Source: DASQBT01 sp049578545
GTDB taxonomy: Bacteria > Pseudomonadota > Gammaproteobacteria > Burkholderiales > Thiobacillaceae
Direction of reading: 5' to 3'
Assembly: GCA_049578545.1 (NCBI GenBank)
Contig: JBAUMF010000029.1
Location: 1-12,667, forward strand
DNA length: 12,667 bases
The position numbers and the translations under genes were made by a program. The notes under the pieces were generated by a model. The model searched no databases. It was given only the letters and a program-made list of their open reading frames with translations, and was not told where the DNA came from. Below are positions 7,521 through 12,667 of the stretch, piece after piece (positions within the stretch are counted from its first letter, which is position 1; the number at the start of each line of letters is the position of its first letter).

Positions 7521-8099
7521 CTATGGTCTGGACAACTGGTCGAGCGCCAGGTTGAGCATCAGCACGTTTACCCGCGGCTCACCCAGCACGCCAAGCTGGC
7601 GCGCCTGAGTATGCGCCATCACCAGACGGCGGACTTCACTGACTGGCAAATTCCGCAGGCGGGCCACACGCATCACCTGATATTCTGCCGCTGCCGGGCT
7701 TATGTGCGGATCGAGGCCGCTAGCCGAGGCAGTGACAAGGTCCACCGGGATCGGCGCGGTGCTGCCCGGGTCAGCCGCCTTGAGCGCAGCGATGCGGCCT
7801 TTGACCGCATCCTCCAGCGCCGGATTCAATGGGCCCAGATTGGAACCTGAGGATGAACCGCCGTTGTACGGCATTGGCGAGGTGGCCGAGGGCCGACTCC
7901 AGAAATACTTCGGGTCGAAGAACGGCTGGCCGATCAATTCCGAACCCACAAGCTTGCCATCCTGTTTAATCGGGCTGCCGTTGGCCTGATTCGGAAACAG
8001 ACCTTGGGCAAGTCCGGTGACCAGTAGGGGGTATATGACGCCAGTCAGAATCGATAGCACAATGAGCAGTAGCAGCGCGGGTTTGAGTTCCTTCAACAT
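7521..8099 (-). CDS. kdpC: KdpC, potassium-transporting ATPase subunit C
   Basis: A 192-residue protein, matching the family's length. ATG 8099 is chosen because GGGAGT lies five bases upstream and the usual N-terminus MLKELKPALLLL follows; ten further in-frame codons upstream would overlap the end of kdpB. One transmembrane helix at about 8-32 (LLLIVLSILTGVIYPLLVTG) anchors a periplasmic domain. It contains the conserved GSELIGQPF, KYFWSRPSAT and NGGSSSGSNLGP blocks and, near the C-terminus, DPHISPAAAEYQV followed by LGVLGEPRVNVL. KdpC is an accessory subunit needed for assembly and high potassium affinity of KdpFABC. It begins ten bases after the kdpB stop. Confidence 0.97.
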   Translation of the reverse strand: MLKELKPALLLLIVLSILTGVIYPLLVTGLAQGLFPNQANGSPIKQDGKLVGSELIGQPFFDPKYFWSRPSATSPMPYNGGSSSGSNLGPLNPALEDAVKGRIAALKAADPGSTAPIPVDLVTASASGLDPHISPAAAEYQVMRVARLRNLPVSEVRRLVMAHTQARQLGVLGEPRVNVLMLNLALDQLSRP

Positions 8100-8109
8100 A
8101 ATTGACTCC

Positions 8110-10173
8110 CTAGACGAGATGCAAGGCAACGAGGATCAGGTCGACAGCCTTGATTCCGATGAACGGCACGATGAGCCCGCCAACGCCATAAATCCAGAGA
8201 TTGCGACGCAGAATGGCCGCGGCACCCAAAGGGCGGTATTTGACTCCCTTCAGTGCTAGCGGAATCAGCGCGACGATGATCAGGGCATTGAAGATCACCG
8301 CAGATAGGATGGCCGAGTTGGCAGTCGCAAGCCGCATGACATTCAGGGCATTGAGTGCCGGATAGGTCGTGGCGAATGCGGCTGGAATAATGGCGAAGTA
8401 TTTGGCTACATCATTGGCGATACTGAAGGTCGTCAATGAACCACGCGTCATCAGCATCTGCTTGCCGGTCTCCACCACCTCAACCAGTTTGGTCGGGTTG
8501 GAATCCAGGTCCACCATGTTGCCCGCTTCCTTGGCCGCCTGGGTTCCGGTGTTCATCGCCACTGCCACGTCGGCCTGGGCCAGCGCAGGCGCATCGTTGG
8601 TACCGTCGCCGGTCATCGCGACGAGCCGCCCTTCCGCCTGATAGGTGCGTATGAGTTTCAACTTGTCCTCCGGCGTCGCTTCGGCGAGGAAGTCGTCCAC
8701 GCCTGCTTCCGCAGCGATGGCAGCGGCGGTTAGCCGGTTGTCGCCGGTAATCATGACCGTCTTGATGCCCATGCGCCGCATCTCGGCAAATCGCTCCTTG
8801 ATGCCACCTTTCACAATGTCCTTGAGTTCGACCACGCCAAGGACACGCTTGCCCTCGGATACCACCAATGGAGTGGAGCCGCGGCGCGCAATGTCGTCCA
8901 CGATTGTCTGCACGGGAGATGGCCAGTTTCCTCCCAACGCCGTCACGTGTTGCTGGATCGCGCCAGCGGCACCCTTTCGTATACTGCGCCCCTGCCAGTC
9001 AATCCCGCTCATCCGTGTCTGGGCGGAGAAGTGCACGAAGCTCGCACCATCTGCATGGATGTCATGGCCCTTGACCGCAAGCTTTTCCTTGGCGAGGGCT
9101 ACGATCGATCGCCCCTCCGGTGTCTCGTCAGCGAGCGAAGCGAGCATGGCGGCTTCAGTGATGTCATTCAGGTGCACCTCTGGTGCCGCAATGAATGCGG
9201 TGGCTTGCCGGTTGCCGAGGGTGATGGTCCCGGTCTTGTCCAACAGCAGCACATCTACGTCGCCGGCAGCTTCCACCGCGCGTCCCGATGTCGCAATGAC
9301 ATTCTTTTCCATCATACGGCCCATGCCAGCGATGCCTATCGCTGACAGGAGTCCACCTATGGTGGTTGGGATGAGGCAGACCAGCAGCGCGACCAACACA
9401 GTGACCGTGACCGGCGCACCGGCCTTAGCGACCGCCACACTGAACAGCGAGAAGGGCAGCAGTGTTGCAGTCGCCTTGAGAAATGCGAGAGTCAAGGCCA
9501 CCAGCAGGATGGTCAGCGCAATTTCGTTCGGGGTCTTTTGACGCTTGGCGGCCTCCACCATGCCGATCATGCGGTCGAGAAAGGTTTCGCCAGGATTAAC
9601 CGTCACGCGGATCACCAGCCAGTCGGACAGCACGCGGGTGCCCCCGGTCACCGCGCAAAAATCACCCCCCGATTCGCGAATGACTGGTGCCGACTCACCT
9701 GTAATGGCCGACTCGTCCACCGAGGCCACGCCTTCGATGACCTCGCCGTCGGCCGGGATCACCTCGCTGGCGTGGACGACGACCACATCTCCGCGGCGCA
9801 AGTCCCCTGAACGCATCGGAATCCACTTTGAACCGTAGTGGGGCTCCATAAGCTTCTTTGCCATGACCGTCTTGCGCAGACCGCGCAGCGCATCCGCCTG
9901 GGCCTTGCCGCGGCCCTCGGCCATGGCCTCGGCAAAGTTGGCGAACAGCACGGTGAACCACAGCCAAACGGAGACGGCGAGGATGAAGCCCGCAGATCCC
10001 TCGCCCTGTCCCACCAAAGCCTGGACGAACAGGCCGGTAGTGAGAACACTCCCGAGCCAGACCACGAACATCACCGGATTCTTGATCTGGTAGCGGGGTG
10101 ACAAACGCTTAAAGGACGCCCATACCGCAGCCTGGACCAGGCTAGCGTCATAAAGGGATTGGGTCTTGAGCAT
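8110..10173 (-). CDS. kdpB: KdpB, P-type ATPase subunit B of the potassium pump
   Basis: A 687-residue P-type ATPase with every expected motif. The actuator-domain TGES is at 158-161; its Ser161 corresponds to the inhibitory phosphorylation site known in E. coli KdpB. CLIPTTIGG (266-274) marks the ion-path helix. Phosphorylated Asp312 lies in DKTGTIT, followed by the nucleotide-binding domain and the hinge GDGTNDAPAL (522-531). The conserved membrane Asp588/Lys591 pair is in NDVAKYF. It hydrolyses ATP and drives potassium arriving from KdpA through the intersubunit tunnel into the cytoplasm. The start has a clear AAGGAGAG site, and the kdpA stop lies nine bases upstream. All catalytic residues are intact, so the pump should be functional. 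Confidence 0.98.
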   Translation of the reverse strand: MLKTQSLYDASLVQAAVWASFKRLSPRYQIKNPVMFVVWLGSVLTTGLFVQALVGQGEGSAGFILAVSVWLWFTVLFANFAEAMAEGRGKAQADALRGLRKTVMAKKLMEPHYGSKWIPMRSGDLRRGDVVVVHASEVIPADGEVIEGVASVDESAITGESAPVIRESGGDFCAVTGGTRVLSDWLVIRVTVNPGETFLDRMIGMVEAAKRQKTPNEIALTILLVALTLAFLKATATLLPFSLFSVAVAKAGAPVTVTVLVALLVCLIPTTIGGLLSAIGIAGMGRMMEKNVIATSGRAVEAAGDVDVLLLDKTGTITLGNRQATAFIAAPEVHLNDITEAAMLASLADETPEGRSIVALAKEKLAVKGHDIHADGASFVHFSAQTRMSGIDWQGRSIRKGAAGAIQQHVTALGGNWPSPVQTIVDDIARRGSTPLVVSEGKRVLGVVELKDIVKGGIKERFAEMRRMGIKTVMITGDNRLTAAAIAAEAGVDDFLAEATPEDKLKLIRTYQAEGRLVAMTGDGTNDAPALAQADVAVAMNTGTQAAKEAGNMVDLDSNPTKLVEVVETGKQMLMTRGSLTTFSIANDVAKYFAIIPAAFATTYPALNALNVMRLATANSAILSAVIFNALIIVALIPLALKGVKYRPLGAAAILRRNLWIYGVGGLIVPFIGIKAVDLILVALHLV

Positions 10174-10182
10174 GATCTCTCC

Positions 10183-11991
10183 TTAATGCGCGCCAATCAT
10201 TTGCAGGTGCTCGACGACTGGGCCGAGCGCCAGTGCAGGCAGGAATGTAAGTGCGCCCACGATAATGACAGTGCCAACCAACAGCCCCACAAACAGCGGC
10301 GTATGGGTCGGCAGAGTGCCGACGGAGGGTGGGACACTCTTCTTCGTGGCGAGCGCTCCGGCAATGGCCAGCACAGGCACTGCCAGCCAGTAACGCGCCA
10401 GTAGCATGACAACGCCCAATGCGGTGTTGTAGAAGGGAGTATTGGCCGAAAGTCCCGCAAACGCGCTGCCATTGTTGTTGCCGGCCGAGGAGAAGGCATA
10501 GAGAATTTCCGAGAAGCCGTGGGCGCCAGGATTGGCAATGCCAGCCCTTCCCGCGTCCAACATCACGGCCACCGCGGTGCCGACAAGGGCAACCAGGGGC
10601 GGGATCAGAATGGCGACCGCTGCCATCTTCATCTCGAAGGCCTCGACCTTCTTGCCCAGATACTCCGGCGTCCGGCCGATCATCAGGCCGGCAACAAATA
10701 CCGCCAGCAATGCAAAGACGATCATGCCGTAGAGGCCGGAGCCAACGCCGCCGTACACCACTTCACCCAGTTGTATCAGCCACATCGGCACCAAGCCACC
10801 GAGGGGCGTGAAGGAGTCATGCATGGCATTGACCGAGCCGTTCGACGCGGAGGTGGTGGCGGTGGCCCACAGAGCGGAGTTGACGACACCGAAGCGGGTC
10901 TCCTTGCCTTCCATGTTGCCGCCCGCTTGCAGGTCGGAAGCCTGGGTCGCCAGTCCCAGCCGGTCGAACAGCGGATTGCCGGATTGCTCGGCCCACACGC
11001 AGACCGTGAGCAGGGCAACAAAGATCACGGTCATGGCCGCAAGAATGGCAACGCCTTGGCGCAGGTCGCCGACCCAGCGGCCGAAAGTGAAACAGAGGCC
11101 CGCGGGAATGAGAAGTATGGCCAGCATCTCAAGGAAATTGGACAGCGGGGTGGGATTTTCAAACGGATGGGCAGAGTTGACGTTGAAGAAGCCGCCGCCG
11201 TTGGTGCCGAGCTGCTTGATAGCGATTTGCGAGGCAACCGGACCCACTGCGATGGTTTGTTCCTTGGCGGTAAGCTTCTCCATGACGGGCTGGCCCTTGG
11301 CGTCATTCAATGGCTGGCCGTTGGCACCGGTGTTGGACTGCTCATAGTCGACAGGCTGGACCAGTTGCGCAGTCTGGTGAGGAGAGAAGGTCTGCACCAC
11401 GCCTTGGCTCACGAGGGCCACGGCCAGGATCAGGGACAGGGGAAGCAGGATGTATAGGGTAGAACGCACCATGTCCACCCAGAAGTTGCCGACGCCATTT
11501 GCCTCCCTGTGGGTAAAGCCACGCATCAGGGCCACCAGCACCGCCATACCGCTGGCAGCAGAGAAGAAATTCTGCACCGTCAGCCCCAGCATCTGGGTTA
11601 GATAACTCATCGTGGACTCGCCGCCATAGCCCTGCCAGTTGGTGTTGGTAATAAAGCTGGCGGCGGTGTTGAAGGCCGAATCCGCCGTCGTGTTGGCCAT
11701 GCCGTCCGGGTTCAGCGGTAGCCAGACCTGCAACCGCTGCAAGGCATAGACCGCGAGGAAGCCGAGCAAGTTGAAGGCCAGCATGGCAAAGGCATAGCGG
11801 GTCCACCGCATGTCGTCATCCGGCTTCACTCCACATAGGCGGCAGATGCCTCGTTCGACCGGACGTAGCCAGCGTACAAAGGCGGGAAGCTCGTCGCGGT
11901 AGACTCGGGCCATGTAGAGCCCAAGCGGCCAGGCGGCAAGCAGCAGGACTGCCAGGTAAAGAACGAGTTGCAGGTAGCCATTACCGGTCAT
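10183..11991 (-). CDS. kdpA: KdpA, potassium channel-like subunit A
   Basis: A 602-residue, multi-helix inner-membrane protein of the SKT/Trk channel superfamily, which binds and selects potassium for the KdpB pump. Selectivity-filter loops are visible at TNTNWQGYGG (115-124), LGTNGGGFFN (261-270), ASNGSVNAMHD and SSAGNNNGSAFAGL. It is about 45 residues longer than the E. coli protein. The extra length includes a hydrophilic periplasmic loop at about 212-250 with two GQP units (NGQPLNDAKGQP); I recall similarly long KdpA proteins in betaproteobacteria. ATG 11991 overlaps the kdpF stop (ATGA), and its ribosome site GGAGG lies within the last codons of kdpF, so the two are coupled. Confidence 0.98.
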   Translation of the reverse strand: MTGNGYLQLVLYLAVLLLAAWPLGLYMARVYRDELPAFVRWLRPVERGICRLCGVKPDDDMRWTRYAFAMLAFNLLGFLAVYALQRLQVWLPLNPDGMANTTADSAFNTAASFITNTNWQGYGGESTMSYLTQMLGLTVQNFFSAASGMAVLVALMRGFTHREANGVGNFWVDMVRSTLYILLPLSLILAVALVSQGVVQTFSPHQTAQLVQPVDYEQSNTGANGQPLNDAKGQPVMEKLTAKEQTIAVGPVASQIAIKQLGTNGGGFFNVNSAHPFENPTPLSNFLEMLAILLIPAGLCFTFGRWVGDLRQGVAILAAMTVIFVALLTVCVWAEQSGNPLFDRLGLATQASDLQAGGNMEGKETRFGVVNSALWATATTSASNGSVNAMHDSFTPLGGLVPMWLIQLGEVVYGGVGSGLYGMIVFALLAVFVAGLMIGRTPEYLGKKVEAFEMKMAAVAILIPPLVALVGTAVAVMLDAGRAGIANPGAHGFSEILYAFSSAGNNNGSAFAGLSANTPFYNTALGVVMLLARYWLAVPVLAIAGALATKKSVPPSVGTLPTHTPLFVGLLVGTVIIVGALTFLPALALGPVVEHLQMIGAH

Positions 11992-12080
11992 GAGAAATCC
12001 TCCGGATAGAACAGCACGGCCACCAGATAGGCGAATACACCTACCACGGCAACCAGGGCGATGAGGTAGAGAATATTCAT
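11988..12080 (-). CDS. kdpF: KdpF, small stabilising subunit of the potassium ATPase
   Basis: A 30-residue peptide that is essentially one transmembrane helix (NILYLIALVAVVGVFAYLVA) ending in LFYPEDFS. It is the classic KdpF layout, including the YP.DF-type end before kdpA. In the family it lies at the KdpA/KdpB interface and stabilises the complex. ATG 12080 has GAGGG seven bases upstream and overlaps the stop of the preceding micro-gene by ATGA; its own stop overlaps the kdpA start in the same way. A longer in-frame reading from 12200 exists but has neither support nor family precedent. Confidence 0.95.
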   Translation of the reverse strand: MNILYLIALVAVVGVFAYLVAVLFYPEDFS

Positions 12081-12169
12081 TTGCGCACCCTCAATTTCTC
12101 GAAGTAAGACACCAGGGCTGCGGTCAGGACAAAGAAGAGAAAAGCAAGGGCGAGAAAGATCAGATCCAC
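12077..12169 (-). CDS. 30-aa single-pass membrane micro-protein, first gene of the kdp operon
   Basis: GTG 12169 opens a 30-codon frame whose product starts MDLIFLALAFLFFVLTAALV and ends SYFEKLRVRK. It has one hydrophobic helix at about 3-21 and a positively charged tail, so the C-terminus should face the cytoplasm. A good ribosome site, GAGG, lies seven bases upstream. The stop overlaps the kdpF ATG in an ATGA junction, the same arrangement as kdpF/kdpA, which argues strongly for real, coupled translation. The size and hydrophobicity resemble KdpF, but the sequence lacks its YP.DF end, so it is a different peptide. A role as a further Kdp subunit or assembly factor is inference from position. 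Similar short unannotated frames precede kdpF in other proteobacteria, from memory. Confidence 0.75.
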   Translation of the reverse strand: MDLIFLALAFLFFVLTAALVSYFEKLRVRK

Positions 12170-12204
12170 GGTGTTTCCTCACATTGTGAAGGGAGCTCAA
12201 CTGG

Positions 12205-12260
12205 ACTATAGGCGCTTCAATGTTAAGAAGTTGCTAAGATTGTGAGGGCCGGGGCTAAGA
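12205..12260 (-). promoter_or_regulatory. Probable kdp operon promoter with three phased KdpE-box-like repeats
   Basis: On the minus strand the heptamer TCTTARC occurs three times: TCTTAGC at 12254-12260, TCTTAGC at 12233-12239 and TCTTAAC at 12222-12228. The steps are 21 and 11 bases, roughly two and one helical turns. Eleven bases after the last copy stands TATAGT (12205-12210), a fair -10 box, while the -35 position (about 12228-12233, CAACTT) is poor. Tandem direct repeats with 10-11 base spacing covering a weak -35 are the usual target of OmpR/PhoB-family activators, the family of KdpE. Transcription would start near 12198, about 30 bases before the first gene. Confidence 0.6.
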
Positions 12261-12555
12261 TGATATAAAGATGCGTGGGCAATCCTGTGAACAAACCTGA
12301 GCCAACCAAATTGCGAACGTAGGGCCAGTGACCTGGAAGATCTGAAGTGGCAAATCGGCATTAGCTCGTTCGCCCGCTTGCCATCGAGAGCAGAGTGCAG
12401 GCAAGGATTTTGGGATTCAGGTAAATGACAGTTGAAACGCTGGAGCAGACCAAGTCCTATGAGTCCCCCGTATTTCCGCTGTCAATGGAGGAGGCAACGA
12501 TCCCCTTAGCCTCGGTCGGACAGAGCCGGATGGGGTTCCTGGAAGATTCTATGGT
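12261..12555. other. Region without a convincing gene between the kdp promoter and the transposase
   Basis: About 295 bases. AT-rich TTTATATCA (minus strand, near 12262-12271) adjoins the kdp promoter. The remainder holds no supported gene. The end of the IS110 element must lie somewhere here if the element is complete, but IS110 elements usually lack clear terminal inverted repeats and none is seen, so the boundary cannot be placed. Confidence 0.4.
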
Positions 12556-12667
12556 TCACGTCAAGGCCTTTGTGAGACGCGTCGGATCGAATGCGGTCTT
12601 GTAGGTATACATCGACCATGCTGTGCGAGCGATACGTCGGGCCAGGATGACGAAGGTCGCCGTGCTG
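12556..12667 (-). mobile_element. IS110-type transposase, C-terminal end only (cut by window edge)
   Basis: The minus strand is open from the right edge to a TGA at 12558-12556, giving 36 residues that include TFVILARRIARTAWSMYTYK and FDPTRL. The pattern of a small-residue stretch followed by ARRIARTAW(S/A)...FDP close to the stop is typical of the C-terminus of IS110/IS1111 (COG3547) DEDD transposases. Only the very end is visible, so I cannot say whether the element is intact. Transcription would run toward kdp. The call rests on a short match. Confidence 0.6.

Noticed and set aside
8645..9541. 298-codon plus-strand open frame
   Set aside because: It is antisense to kdpB; the Ser/Thr/Ala/Met-rich translation is typical of a shadow frame of a high-GC gene.
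10519..11457. 312-codon plus-strand open frame
   Set aside because: It is antisense to kdpA, with a Gly/His/Gln-rich shadow composition and no ribosome site or domain.
11988..12200. 70-codon extended reading of kdpF
   Set aside because: The extension overlaps the better-supported micro-gene and promoter leader; KdpF is about 29-30 residues throughout the family.
12425..12604. 59-codon plus-strand frame beginning MTVETLEQTKSYESP
   Set aside because: Its end overlaps the transposase C-terminus in antisense, the ribosome site is poor and no family is recognised.

Overview
The window looks like a chromosomal piece of a Gram-negative pseudomonadote. The GC content is moderately high, and the proteins are of beta/gamma-proteobacterial type: a 602-aa KdpA, an RssA-like patatin, and a secreted TPR protein. 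Lineage is inferred from protein character only and genus cannot be set from the sequence. Every confident gene lies on the minus strand, so the natural reading direction is from high to low coordinates.

Right edge (about 12180-12667): the last 36 codons of an IS110-type transposase enter from outside the window. About 300 bases without a convincing gene follow. Next comes a probable kdp promoter with three phased TCTTARC repeats, which are good candidates for KdpE boxes.

Main block (12169 to 4093): a complete high-affinity potassium uptake operon. In order it holds an uncatalogued 30-aa membrane peptide, kdpF (30 aa), kdpA, kdpB, kdpC, the sensor kinase kdpD and the response regulator kdpE. 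The genes are packed with stop/start overlaps or gaps of about 10 bases. KdpFABC is a potassium channel-like subunit (A) driven by a P-type ATPase (B) with C and F as accessory subunits. KdpD and KdpE sense potassium or turgor stress and switch on the promoter.

Middle (4092 to 1873): a 309-base intergenic region carries a recognisable sigma70-type promoter and two overlapping inverted repeats. It leads into a signal-peptide TPR membrane protein with a glycine-rich, WN-ending tail. An RssA/NTE-like patatin serine hydrolase follows.

Left part (1872 to 1): about 1.28 kb holds no intact gene. Between about 1300 and 1020 on the minus strand it preserves a frameshifted relic of a DUF692 (MbnB/BufB-type) enzyme, so it appears to be a decaying accessory region. 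The left edge is the N-terminal 196 codons of a membrane sensor protein with a dCache-like periplasmic domain. Its output domain lies outside the window.

No tRNA, rRNA, CRISPR array or strong intrinsic terminator was found. Most of the window is a well-known system. The less ordinary points are the extra micro-protein gene overlapping kdpF, the phased repeats in the kdp promoter, the structured promoter of the TPR gene and the DUF692 relic.
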